Below are positions 1 to 7,998 of a stretch of 64,000 nt of DNA, in pieces. The stretch's first letter is position 1. The number at the start of each line of letters is the position of its first letter. The notes beneath the pieces are model-generated. The model worked only from the letters and a program-made list of their open reading frames with translations. It was not told the DNA's origin and made no database searches. The translations under genes were made by a program, and so were the position numbers. This stretch comes from Bin87 sp965115825 (GTDB lineage Bacteria; Chloroflexota; Dehalococcoidia; Lucifugimonadales; UBA3495), in contig OZ220464.1 in the NCBI GenBank assembly GCA_965115825.1, positions 744,001 to 808,000 on the forward strand, read 5' to 3'.

Positions 1-714
1 GTCACCAACTCCACCGGCCTCCTCACCATCGTCAACGGCCCGATACGACGTGAAATTGAACTCAACTGCGCCGACAACCTGTTCAGCCCCGGCCATCGCG
101 CCAACTCTACCATTGGCCGGGCTCTGCGCCTCATCTTCATCAACGTTTTTGAACAGCGGCCCGGCGTCCTCGACCGGGGTTGCATGGGCAGCCTCACTAA
201 GTTCGGCGTCGTCATTGGCGAGGACGAGGAAAACAGCCCCTGGGAACCTTTCCACGTCAGCGCCGGCTTCCCCCCGGAGCAATCCACCGTTACCGTCGCC
301 ACCATCCAGGACCCCTCAATGCACGGCAACCGTTACGGCGCCACGGCGGAAAGCCTCCTGGACTCCATCGCCGACGGCATGGCTTCCCACGGCCTGGGCA
401 TCTACTTCGGACGCGGCATAAAATGGGTCTGGATCGTCGGACACTGGCATTCCGAGCTGCTCGGCCGTCTGGGCTGGACTCGGCGCGATATGCAGGAATA
501 CCTCCACGAGCGAGCCTGGCGCTCCACCGGCCAGCTCAAACGCCTCGGTATGCTGAACGGTTCCGTTCAGCCCGGCGACGATGAGGAAAAACGTATGACC
601 GTAGACAGCCCGGACGACATCCTCATCATCAAAGCCGGCGGCGACAGCGGCATTTACAGCGAACTTATTATGAACTACTACGGCGTCCCTGCCGTTACTG
701 CCGCAATCACGTAA
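1..714 (+). CDS. Conserved protein upstream of UGSC selenoprotein (5' end outside window)
   Basis: The reading frame is open from base 1 to a TAA at 712-714, giving the last 237 residues; the N-terminus lies outside the window. The sequence has conserved-looking blocks (SPGHRANSTIGRALRL, GCMGSLTKFG, NSPWEPFHV, IKAGGDSGIY) and no membrane segment. I do not recognise a named domain. It ends 30 bases before the start of the UGSC-type selenoprotein on the same strand, with a good Shine-Dalgarno between them, so the two are probably co-transcribed and may work together, for instance as subunits or in a shared thiol/selenol redox reaction. That link is inferred from position only. Confidence 0.75.
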   Translation, partial: VTNSTGLLTIVNGPIRREIELNCADNLFSPGHRANSTIGRALRLIFINVFEQRPGVLDRGCMGSLTKFGVVIGEDEENSPWEPFHVSAGFPPEQSTVTVATIQDPSMHGNRYGATAESLLDSIADGMASHGLGIYFGRGIKWVWIVGHWHSELLGRLGWTRRDMQEYLHERAWRSTGQLKRLGMLNGSVQPGDDEEKRMTVDSPDDILIIKAGGDSGIYSELIMNYYGVPAVTAAIT

Positions 715-744
715 CACCGTTAGACCCAGCGTAAGGAGATCGTT

Positions 745-1308
745 ATGCCCGCCGCCAGCGCCCCTGTCGTCCAGCTCATCGACCCCACCGGCTTTGACCC
801 CGGCGCGACTCCTCTCATTATGGCCCCCCGGCCCGTTGACCTTCGCGGCGGGCGGCTCGGCCTGCTGGACAACTCCAAGGCCAATTCCGATGCCATCCTG
901 TGGGCCATCGCCCACGCCCTCGACGAAGAGTTTGAGTTTGCGGACATCTTTTATGTCCGCAAGCACAACGCCTCTTTGCCGCCTCATCCCCAAGTCTTGG
1001 CCGACCTGCATCGCAACGCAGACTTCGTAATCGCCGGCGTGGGTGATTGAGGCGGTTGTTCGTCGGGCAGTTTGCACGACGGAATTACCTTGGAGCGGCA
1101 GGGGATCCCGGCGGCCGCCATTATTACCAACGTGTTCGCCAACACCGCCCGCGCCTACACCAGACTGATGGGCGTCCCCGATTTCCCCTACCTGATGTGT
1201 CCGCACCCCATTACCAACGTCGCCGCCGAGGGCCTGCAAGACCGGGCCCAACTGCTCGCTCCTGACGTCCGCCGTCTGCTCATCAACGGCGCTCTGACCA
1301 ATAGTTAG
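745..1308 (+). CDS. UGSC-family selenoprotein, UGA at 1048-1050 read as selenocysteine
   Basis: ATG at 745 follows AAGGAG at 7-base spacing. The frame meets TGA at 1048-1050 and continues in the same frame to TAG at 1306-1308, giving 187 residues with Sec at position 102. The residues around it read GVGD-U-GGCSSGS, a close variant of the U/C-G-S-C redox motif that names the UGSC (seleno)protein family. Downstream sequence (LERQGIPAAAIITNVF, a late HPITN) looks fully conserved and not decayed. A hairpin suited to a bacterial SECIS starts 8 bases after the UGA. Function of the family is not established; a thiol/selenol redox role is inferred from the motif. A pseudogene is possible but unlikely given the hairpin and intact 3' half. 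Confidence 0.85.
1051..1089 (+). promoter_or_regulatory. Bacterial SECIS-like hairpin
   Basis: Immediately after the UGA, bases 1059-1065 pair with 1077-1083 (7 bp, one G-U). After a G/A mismatch, 1067-1069 pair with 1073-1075, leaving a GUU apical loop whose first G is base 1070. That G lies 20 bases after the UGA, inside the 16-37 base window known for bacterial SECIS elements. A lower helix of 1054-1056 with 1087-1089 extends it. This is the expected position and shape for SelB-dependent recoding. Confidence 0.75.
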
Positions 1309-1321
1309 CCCCGACGTCTCC

Positions 1322-3514
1322 ATGCCAGGCTTGGGCGACATATTCCGACGCATTACCCGCCGCTCCCGCCGGGAGCAAGAGCCGGACAGCGCCCCCGATT
1401 CAACAGAACTCCCAACCGACGAAGCTCCTGACGCCGAACCCGACCAACCCTTGCCTGCCTCGTCAGCCGCCGCCGAACCCCCACTGTCAGCCGCTGCCGA
1501 ACCCCCACCGTCAGCCGCTGCCGAGCCCCCACTGTCAACCGCCGCCGAACCCACACTGTCAGCTGCCGCCGAACTCACACTGTCAACCGCCGCCGAACCC
1601 CCACTGTCAGCCGCTGCCGAGCCCCCACTGTCAACCGCCGCCGAACCCCCACTGTCAACCGCTGCCGAACCCCCACTGTCAGCCGCTGCCGAACCCCCAC
1701 TGTCAGCCGCTGCCGAACCCCCACCGTCAGCCGCTGCCGAACCCCCACCGTCAGCCGCTGCCGAACCCCCACTGTCAACCGCTGCCGAACCCCCACTGTC
1801 AGCTGCTACTGACCCCCTACCGCCAATCACTACTGACCCCCCGCCTTCAGCCGCTGCCGAATCCGCGCCACCAATCGCTCGCGAACTTCCGCTGTCGGAG
1901 GCCGCCGCCGTACCCCAACCGTCTCCGCCCGTCCCCGAGTACACTCCACTCCGCGAGCCTGCCGGCGTCTTTGCTTCGGAGCCGGCCGGCCCAGTTATTG
2001 CGGAACCATCGCCGCCGCTGCCACCCTCTCCCGTCTCTGCTCCGTCCTCCTCTCCTAACGATGAGTTGCGCGAAGACCACCTGTTGCTGGACTGCCCCTA
2101 TTGCGGCCTGACCGAACAGCGCATGGGAGCCCGATGTGATAATTGCGGTCAGGTGGTGGTGCGTCTCCCCTCCTGGGCCCAACATCGCCGTCGCAATTGG
2201 CTCCTGGAGCGATTGGCTTGGCGTCGTATCATCGCGGCCTGCGCCATCGTTCTGTTCGTTCTGTTCGTGGTCTGGATTAACTATCCTTTCGTGCCCAATC
2301 CGGTGATTTTCTTCAAAAATGTCCAGACCAATACGACCGCCGATGACGGCCCCGGCGTCTGGTCAATCAGTGGCCGCGACCTGCGCAACACGCGGTTCGT
2401 TTCCGTAGGCTATCCCCCCCCGGTGGGCACTATTGTCTGGAATACCAACATCCCTGAGCCCCTCAAATCCGAGCCGGTATCTCAGGATTCCAATATCTAC
2501 CTCGGCTCCGCCAACGGTATCTTTCTTATTGGGGTCAATAACCCCAATCCGGAAGAAGACGGTAAAATCCGCGCCGGCTGGGAAGGAGAAACCCCCGGAC
2601 GAATCACCGCCGCCGCTGCCGTGGTCGATTCCCACCTCTTCTTCGGCAGTACCGACAAAACCGTCAACGCCTGGAACGCCCGCACTGGAAACCCCGAATG
2701 GACATTTCCCGCCGAAGATACCGTCGAAGTTCCCCCCGTCATCGTCAACGGTATGGTCTATATCGCCTCTGGCCTGGGTTGGCTCTACGCCCTTGACGCC
2801 CAAAGTGGCTCCCTCATTTGGAAAGTTCAGCTGAATAGCAACGCCAGCGGAGCGGTCGCCGTGTACGAAGGAAGATTGATGGTTGGCGACCAGGATGGCG
2901 TTTTCCACGTACTGTCCACCCGCACTGGCCAGGAGCGGTTCCGCTTCCGCACTCCCCGAGCTATCCAGGGATCCCCCGTAATCTCCGAAGATGGCCAGCG
3001 CGCTTTCTTCGCTTCCTCGGGCCAGCTTTATTCGGTACGCGCAGACCGTAGGGAATTCCCCGGCCTCTACCAGTTCAAGCAGGTTTGGGCCCAACTCTGG
3101 CTCTGGCAAGTCCCCGGCGTCCCACGCCCGCAGGGGCAGCAGGGCGGGCTGTGGCGATTCAGCCCCAATAACCCCTTGCGCGGCATTCATAGCGCTCCCG
3201 CCCTCGCCAACGACCTCGGTCAGGAATCCCTCTACGTCGGCGGCCACGACCGCATGATGTACTCCCTGAACGCCGCCGACGGTTCTGTACTTTGGGCTTT
3301 CCAAGCGGAAAACGCCATTCTCGCTTCCCCTCTGATAGTAAAAGACCGTCTCATCTTCGGGGATGCCAGCGGCTACCTTTATTCCCTCCACCGCGAAGAC
3401 GGCTCCGTTGACTGGAAGATCTTCATGGGATCCAGCATCGCCATTCCGCCCATTCTCAGCAATGACCTGCTCATAGTCCGCACTGTATCCGGGGATATTT
3501 TCGGCATCAAATAA
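1322..3514 (+). CDS. Membrane-anchored PQQ-type beta-propeller protein with octapeptide-repeat N-terminus
   Basis: 730 residues. Residues 49-160 are 14 near-perfect copies of an eight-residue unit (consensus AAAEPPLS), followed by more Pro/Ala/Ser-rich sequence to about 250. A zinc ribbon follows (Cys258, Cys261, Cys272, Cys275), then a single membrane helix at about 303-323. The rest, from about 345, is a repeat-built domain with PQQ/quinoprotein-type blades (WSISGRDLRNTR, GSANGIF, STDKTVNAWNARTG, YALDAQSG, YSLNAADGSVLW). The likely topology is a cytoplasmic Pro-rich tail with zinc ribbon and an external propeller, resembling BamB-like or PQQ-like scaffold proteins. No cofactor residues can be assigned. 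It begins 13 bases after the selenoprotein stop, without a clear Shine-Dalgarno, so it may be coupled to that gene. It converges on the peptide transporter operon with a 12-base gap. Confidence 0.88.
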   Translation: MPGLGDIFRRITRRSRREQEPDSAPDSTELPTDEAPDAEPDQPLPASSAAAEPPLSAAAEPPPSAAAEPPLSTAAEPTLSAAAELTLSTAAEPPLSAAAEPPLSTAAEPPLSTAAEPPLSAAAEPPLSAAAEPPPSAAAEPPPSAAAEPPLSTAAEPPLSAATDPLPPITTDPPPSAAAESAPPIARELPLSEAAAVPQPSPPVPEYTPLREPAGVFASEPAGPVIAEPSPPLPPSPVSAPSSSPNDELREDHLLLDCPYCGLTEQRMGARCDNCGQVVVRLPSWAQHRRRNWLLERLAWRRIIAACAIVLFVLFVVWINYPFVPNPVIFFKNVQTNTTADDGPGVWSISGRDLRNTRFVSVGYPPPVGTIVWNTNIPEPLKSEPVSQDSNIYLGSANGIFLIGVNNPNPEEDGKIRAGWEGETPGRITAAAAVVDSHLFFGSTDKTVNAWNARTGNPEWTFPAEDTVEVPPVIVNGMVYIASGLGWLYALDAQSGSLIWKVQLNSNASGAVAVYEGRLMVGDQDGVFHVLSTRTGQERFRFRTPRAIQGSPVISEDGQRAFFASSGQLYSVRADRREFPGLYQFKQVWAQLWLWQVPGVPRPQGQQGGLWRFSPNNPLRGIHSAPALANDLGQESLYVGGHDRMMYSLNAADGSVLWAFQAENAILASPLIVKDRLIFGDASGYLYSLHREDGSVDWKIFMGSSIAIPPILSNDLLIVRTVSGDIFGIK
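1466..1825 (+). repeat. 24-bp in-frame tandem repeat (14 units plus one degenerate)
   Basis: The unit gccgctgccgaacccccact + gtca runs from 1466 to 1801, with a degenerate fifteenth unit to 1825. The copies differ mainly by single substitutions (gcc/acc at the first codon, ctg/ccg near the end), as expected from recent slippage or unequal exchange. It encodes the Ala/Glu/Pro-rich segment of the beta-propeller protein. Confidence 0.95.
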
Positions 3515-3526
3515 CCCGCCGGCGCG

Positions 3527-4507
3527 TCAGTACAGATGGCAGGATACCCGGTGTCCCGGAGCAACTTCCTTCTCCACCGGCGCCTCCTCCGAACACTGCG
3601 GCATCGCAAAAGGACAGCGTGGGTGGAACCGGCACCCGCTGGGCGGATTAATCGGCGAGGGCACTTCCCCTTGCAGCACTATGTCCTCCCGTATCAAGTC
3701 CGGATGCGAGGGCAGCGCCGCCGAGAACAACGCCTTCGTGTACGGATGCAGCGCGTTGCTGTACAGCTCCTCCGTCTCCGCATACTCCACAATTTGACCC
3801 AGGTACATCACCGCGGTCTCGTGCGCCATGTACCGAACCGTCGCCAGGTTGTGGGCAATCAGCAGATAACTCACATTGTACTGCTCTTGCAGGTCTTTCA
3901 GCAGGTTCATTACCTGCGCGCGAATGGACACGTCCAGCGCCGAAACCGGCTCATCCAGTACAATCAGCTTGGGGTAGGACACCAGCGCCGAAGCCACCGC
4001 TATCCGCTGCCTCTGCCCGCCGCTGAACTCATGCGGGTAGTTGGCCGCCTGCTGCGAGTGCAGCCCAACCTGCTGCAGCACCTCCGCTACCCGCTCGTTC
4101 TTCTCCTGAGTCGTAACGTTCCGGTTCACCACCAGCGGCTCCGACACAATGTCCCGCACCCGCATCCGCGGACTCAGCGATGACCATGGATCCTGGAAAA
4201 CTGCCTGCACCGTCGTTCGATACTCTTGCAGCTCCGAACCCCGGAAGGTGTTGATGTCCTTCCCTTCCAGCAGAATATCGCCCTCGGTCGGCCGCTCCAA
4301 ACGGAGCAGCAGCTTGCTCGTGGTCGTCTTCCCGCAACCCGATTCACCCACCAGGCCCACCGTTTCGCCCTGCTTGATTGAGAACGAAATCCCGTCCACC
4401 GCTTGCACGTGCCCGATGGTCTTCATCATTATCAGGCCCTTGGTGACCGGAAAGTACTTTTTCAGCCCGCGAACTTCCAGCAACGTGTTGTTGGTATCAA
4501 CTGCCAT
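3527..4507 (-). CDS. dppF: Dipeptide/oligopeptide ABC transporter ATP-binding protein (DppF/OppF type)
   Basis: 326 residues. It couples ATP hydrolysis to peptide import as one of two different ATPases of the transporter. Walker A is GESGCGKTT, the signature is FSGGQRQR, and Walker B ends LIVLDEP. The C-terminal oligopeptide-transporter region has the usual Cys pair (GCRFHPRCPF). The ATG at 4507 is preceded by GAGGAGG at good spacing. It is the last gene of the operon, 51 bases after dppD, and its stop lies 12 bases from the convergent propeller gene with no terminator in that gap. Substrate could be peptides or another SBP_bac_5-family ligand. Confidence 0.95.
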   Translation of the reverse strand: MAVDTNNTLLEVRGLKKYFPVTKGLIMMKTIGHVQAVDGISFSIKQGETVGLVGESGCGKTTTSKLLLRLERPTEGDILLEGKDINTFRGSELQEYRTTVQAVFQDPWSSLSPRMRVRDIVSEPLVVNRNVTTQEKNERVAEVLQQVGLHSQQAANYPHEFSGGQRQRIAVASALVSYPKLIVLDEPVSALDVSIRAQVMNLLKDLQEQYNVSYLLIAHNLATVRYMAHETAVMYLGQIVEYAETEELYSNALHPYTKALFSAALPSHPDLIREDIVLQGEVPSPINPPSGCRFHPRCPFAMPQCSEEAPVEKEVAPGHRVSCHLY

Positions 4508-4558
4508 GGGGACAGTTCCTCCTCAGCGTTAGTAAAAATCAATTGCTTCCGCCGGCCT

Positions 4559-5602
4559 TTATCCGGCCGTCCCGGTAGGCGGGACGAATTCCTCAATCGG
4601 CGTGCCTTCCCAATCCGGCTCCAATGCCCAGCAGTCCGCATGATGACCCTCAGCCAAGTTGGTAGTGGTGGGATACGCCTCGTAGCACTTATCCCCAGCA
4701 TAGGGGCAACGCGGCGCAAAGCGGCACCCCTCCGGCAGGTTCGACAGCAACGGCGGCTGTCCATCAATGGAATACAGCCGATCCACCCGCTCCTCCAGCT
4801 TGGGCACCGAATTAATCAGCGCCTGCGTGTACGGATGCGCCGGACGGCTGAATATGTCCCTCACGTCGCCCTGTTCAATAATCCTGCCGGCGTACATCAC
4901 CGCCACCCGGTCGCACATCCGCGCCACCACGCCGAAGTCGTGCGTAATGAATATGATGGCCAACCCGGTTTCCGCCTGAATCTCCTTCAGCAGCCGCAAG
5001 TATTGCAGCTGGATGGTTACATCCAGCGCCGTCGTCGGCTCGTCCGCAATGATTACCCCCGGCTCGCACGACATCGCAATCGCGCCCACTACCCGCTGCT
5101 TCATCCCCCCCGACATTTGGTGCGGGTAGTCGTCCAAACGACGCTCCGGCGCCGCTACATTCACCTTCCGCAGCGCATCCACCGCCCGCGATAACATCGA
5201 GCTCTTGTTTTCCTTGTGCGCGATGCCCAACGCTTCCCGCAGTTGGTTCCCAATAGTGAAAACCGGATTCAGCGACGTTTGCGGGTCTTGCAGAATCATC
5301 GAAATCTGCCGCCCCCGCACGTCCCGCATTTCCTCTTCGCTCTTTTGCAGAATATCGTCGCCATTGAGGACAATCTCACCCTCAACAATACGCCCCGCCG
5401 GCTTCGGAACCAGCCTCAGCAGCGACAGCGCCGTCATCGTCTTGCCGCATCCCGACTCCCCCACGATCCCCAGCGTTTCCCCCTTGCGCAGGTTAAACGA
5501 GATCCCGTCCACCGCTTTCACGGTAGCCGCCCTGGTGAAAATATACGTTTTGAGGTCATTCACCTCTAGGATGGTGTCGGTCGCAGTCTGTACAGCTGTC
5601 AT
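4559..5602 (-). CDS. dppD: Dipeptide/oligopeptide ABC transporter ATP-binding protein (DppD/OppD type)
   Basis: 347 residues. It is the second ATPase of the peptide importer, with Walker A GESGCGKTM, signature MSGGMKQR and Walker B GVIIADEP, plus the typical oligopeptide C-terminal Cys cluster (GCRFAPRCPY). The ATG at 5602 has GAGGGG about 10 bases upstream. A 216-base gap containing a perfect 17-bp hairpin separates it from the permease genes upstream, so the two ATPase genes may be expressed differently from the permeases; a TATAAT at 5677-5682 on this strand could start a separate transcript, though no good -35 pairs with it. Confidence 0.95.
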   Translation of the reverse strand: MTAVQTATDTILEVNDLKTYIFTRAATVKAVDGISFNLRKGETLGIVGESGCGKTMTALSLLRLVPKPAGRIVEGEIVLNGDDILQKSEEEMRDVRGRQISMILQDPQTSLNPVFTIGNQLREALGIAHKENKSSMLSRAVDALRKVNVAAPERRLDDYPHQMSGGMKQRVVGAIAMSCEPGVIIADEPTTALDVTIQLQYLRLLKEIQAETGLAIIFITHDFGVVARMCDRVAVMYAGRIIEQGDVRDIFSRPAHPYTQALINSVPKLEERVDRLYSIDGQPPLLSNLPEGCRFAPRCPYAGDKCYEAYPTTTNLAEGHHADCWALEPDWEGTPIEEFVPPTGTAG

Positions 5603-5676
5603 GGGTCACTTCCCCTCAATTTTGGGCCCGGTTCAATCAGTAGGCATTCACCCGATCGATTGCCGAAAGCGTGGTA

Positions 5677-5682
5677 ATTATA
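5677..5682 (-). promoter_or_regulatory. Possible -10 box for dppD-dppF
   Basis: On the minus strand this reads TATAAT, 75 bases upstream of the dppD start and downstream of the hairpin that follows dppC. No recognisable -35 lies at 16-18 bases, so the call rests on the perfect -10 alone. Confidence 0.3.
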
Positions 5683-5750
5683 GCGCGTCCGTCTCCGGCG
5701 CCGCTATACTACCATTGTATTGGCTGGATTGGGCAATATCCGGCCCGCCA

Positions 5751-5788
5751 TTATGACGCGGCCTCGGATACCCGAGGCCGCGTCATAA
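5751..5788. terminator. Perfect 17-bp hairpin between dppC and dppD
   Basis: Bases 5751-5767 are exactly complementary to 5772-5788 with a four-base loop. It begins 30 bases past the dppC stop (transcription runs toward lower coordinates). There is no U-run after it on either strand, so it is a terminator or an RNA-stabilising/processing hairpin of a rho-independent-like shape but without the tail. Confidence 0.6.
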
Positions 5789-5818
5789 ACGCCTGCTTTC
5801 CGGTTTTCACCCGCGGCG

Positions 5819-6907
5819 TCACACATTCCGCAGCTTCGGGTCAAGCCGGTCCCGCAGCCAGTCGCCCAGCAGGTTCATAGACAACACCGTCAGCACGATG
5901 GCCAGGCACGGGAACAGGAATATCCACCACGAACTCGTGATTACTTCCCGCCCATCGGCAGCCATCAGCCCCCAGGCCGGTTGCGGTCTGGGGATGCCTG
6001 CCCCCAGGAAACTCAGCGTCGCCTCCAGTATGATGACGTGGCCCACTTCCAGCGTCGCCAGCACGATGACCGTGTTGAACACGTTGGGGAATATATGCCG
6101 CGCCATAATGCGCAAATTCGACGCCCCGGCTACCCGCGCCCGGTCGATGAAATCCCGTTCTTTGATGGTCAGCGCCTCTCCCCGTACTACCCTGGCGTAG
6201 CGCGCCCACAGCAGCAGCGCAATCACGATAACCACCGTGCTGAACCCGGAGCCGATAGCCACCACCAGCGTCAACGCCAGCAGAATCGACGGGAAAGCCA
6301 GCTTGATGTCCACGATCCTCATCAGTATGGCATCGGCCAATCCCCCTCGGAACGCCGCCACCATCCCCAGCGTAGTCCCCAGGAAGCCGCCCAGCATAAT
6401 AGCCAGGCACGATACCGCCAGCGATATTCGTGCGCCATGCATCAACCGGCTCAGCAGGTCTCTCCCCTGCTTGTCTGTCCCGAAGGGATACTCCCAGCTG
6501 CCGCCGGATTCCATGCGTACCATAGTCTCCCCGATGTCCGGCTGCCCGTTGCCGTTGGCGTCTATCAGCCTGGCCGCCCCGGAGTCCATGTTCCTCCGCG
6601 CATTGTTAAGGCTCACCTCGGCATCCTTGTCCCTGGCCCGTTGGACTATCACCTGCTCCTTTTCCCGGTCCGGAACCCACGCCGGCGGCTCCAATTCCCG
6701 CTCCAGGTCTCCCAGCAAATGGTCATGCGGAGACAGTACGTCGGCGAAGATGGCCGGTACGACCAGCAGCGCCACCAGCACGAACAGCGGTATTACCGGA
6801 AAGCGGCGCGTTGCCCGCCAGGCCTTGCCTACCGAAAGTCCTCCCCTTGCCGGCGCGGCGACCGTTTCGCCAACCGGGCCTCCGGGAGCGGTTGTTTGCA
6901 CAGCCAT
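5819..6907 (-). CDS. dppC: Peptide ABC transporter permease (DppC type)
   Basis: 362 residues with an N-terminal helix at about 35-57 and five more helices in the binding-protein-dependent transport domain; the EAA loop reads EALTIKERDFIDRARVAGAS. The start at 6907 is chosen over an upstream one because GGAGG precedes it by 9 bases and it avoids overlap with dppB. Unusually, the external loop after helix 1 holds DANGNGQPDIGE, which matches an EF-hand or dockerin-type calcium loop at positions 1, 3, 5, 6, 9 and 12. The DppC family has an external segment here but this Ca-loop signature is not typical of the proteins I know. Confidence 0.93.
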   Translation of the reverse strand: MAVQTTAPGGPVGETVAAPARGGLSVGKAWRATRRFPVIPLFVLVALLVVPAIFADVLSPHDHLLGDLERELEPPAWVPDREKEQVIVQRARDKDAEVSLNNARRNMDSGAARLIDANGNGQPDIGETMVRMESGGSWEYPFGTDKQGRDLLSRLMHGARISLAVSCLAIMLGGFLGTTLGMVAAFRGGLADAILMRIVDIKLAFPSILLALTLVVAIGSGFSTVVIVIALLLWARYARVVRGEALTIKERDFIDRARVAGASNLRIMARHIFPNVFNTVIVLATLEVGHVIILEATLSFLGAGIPRPQPAWGLMAADGREVITSSWWIFLFPCLAIVLTVLSMNLLGDWLRDRLDPKLRNV

Positions 6908-6932
6908 TGCTAAATACCTCCGATAGCCGCCG

Positions 6933-7850
6933 CTATCCGTAGCGGATGCGCGGGTCAACGTATGCGTAGGTGATGTCGGTCAGGATGTTGATAGCCACGT
7001 ACAGCAGCGCAAACAACATCACCACCGCCTGCACCGTGATGTGGTCTTTGGAATTGATGGCCTCAATCACCATCAGCCCCAGCCCCGGCCATGCGAACAC
7101 CGTTTCAATCACCACCGAGCCGGTAATCAATATGGCGAAAATCAGGCTGAAGTAGGTCAGCGGCCCAATCAGCGCGTTGCGGAAACAGTGCTTCCAAACG
7201 ATTTTCCACTCCGGTATCCCCTTGATCCGCGCCAGCTTCACGTACTCCGTATCCAGCACATCCAGCATGGACGAGCGAGTCAGGCGCATAATCGCCGCCA
7301 CGTTGTAATACCCCAACGCGAAGCCCGGCATCACCATGTGCTTGATGCCACCCTTGCCCGACGTAGGCAGCCAACCCAGCTGCACCGCAAAAATCCACAT
7401 CAGAATCAACCCTACCGCGAACGTCGGCGCCGATTGTCCCAATATGGCGAACATCTTCCCGCCGGTATCAAACCACGAGTCCTTCTTCACCGCCGACATC
7501 ACACCCACTGGGAAAGCGATAATCCCTGTGATAATCAAAGCGAACGCCGATAGTTGCAGCGTGGCCGGCAGCCGCTCGGCAATCAGCTCCGCCACCGGTC
7601 GGTCCCACTTGAACGACGTCCCCAAGTCCCCGGTCAGCAACCGCCTCATGTAAGTGAAGTACTGCACGTGCAGCGGCTCGTCCAGACCCCACTGCGCGCG
7701 CAGCAGCTCAATCTGCTCCTTCCCCGATTCGTCGTCCAGGATGGCCGCCAACGGATCCCCTGCCACCCGCGACAACGAAAACACGATGAGGCTAATCGCG
7801 AAAACGGCCAGCAACCCTTGTAGTAACCGCAGTATGATGAAACGCTGCAT
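6933..7850 (-). CDS. dppB: Peptide ABC transporter permease (DppB type)
   Basis: 305 residues beginning MQRFIILRLLQGL, the usual DppB start, with AGGA about 9 bases upstream; an upstream ATG at 7880 is in frame but less likely. Six hydrophobic helices, and the EAA-like loop LDTEYVKLARIKGIPEWKI, place it with the DppB/OppB permeases that form the channel together with DppC. Its stop is 25 bases before the dppC start. Confidence 0.94.
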   Translation of the reverse strand: MQRFIILRLLQGLLAVFAISLIVFSLSRVAGDPLAAILDDESGKEQIELLRAQWGLDEPLHVQYFTYMRRLLTGDLGTSFKWDRPVAELIAERLPATLQLSAFALIITGIIAFPVGVMSAVKKDSWFDTGGKMFAILGQSAPTFAVGLILMWIFAVQLGWLPTSGKGGIKHMVMPGFALGYYNVAAIMRLTRSSMLDVLDTEYVKLARIKGIPEWKIVWKHCFRNALIGPLTYFSLIFAILITGSVVIETVFAWPGLGLMVIEAINSKDHITVQAVVMLFALLYVAINILTDITYAYVDPRIRYG

Positions 7851-7933
7851 GATGTCCGTTCCTACCGTGCTTGTGACCACTCACCGTGTAACCAATCACC
7901 GCTCATTGTGCGACCGGTTACGTTATCGTCGCC

Positions 7934-7965
7934 CCGGCGCGCCATCAAAGCGGGCGGCGCGCCGG
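7934..7965. promoter_or_regulatory. 10-bp perfect hairpin between the binding-protein gene and dppB
   Basis: Bases 7934-7943 (ccggcgcgcc) pair exactly with 7956-7965 around a 12-base loop. It lies 33 bases past the stop of the binding-protein gene on the minus strand and lacks a U-run. Hairpins here commonly protect the abundant binding-protein mRNA and reduce permease expression in such operons; that role is inferred. Confidence 0.6.
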
Positions 7966-7998
7966 AGTCATTCGCGTTGCAGACCCTCTCCCTCTTCT

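Noticed and set aside
745..1308. Two separate genes or a pseudogene broken by a TGA
   Set aside because: The frame is unchanged across the TGA, the motif fits a selenoprotein family and a SECIS-like hairpin lies in the right place.
316..1944. Long open frame (542 codons) on the minus strand
   Set aside because: It is opposite the selenoprotein and the repeat-bearing start of the propeller gene. Its repeats are the reverse of the 24-bp array. High GC with the real gene's codon bias keeps this frame open.
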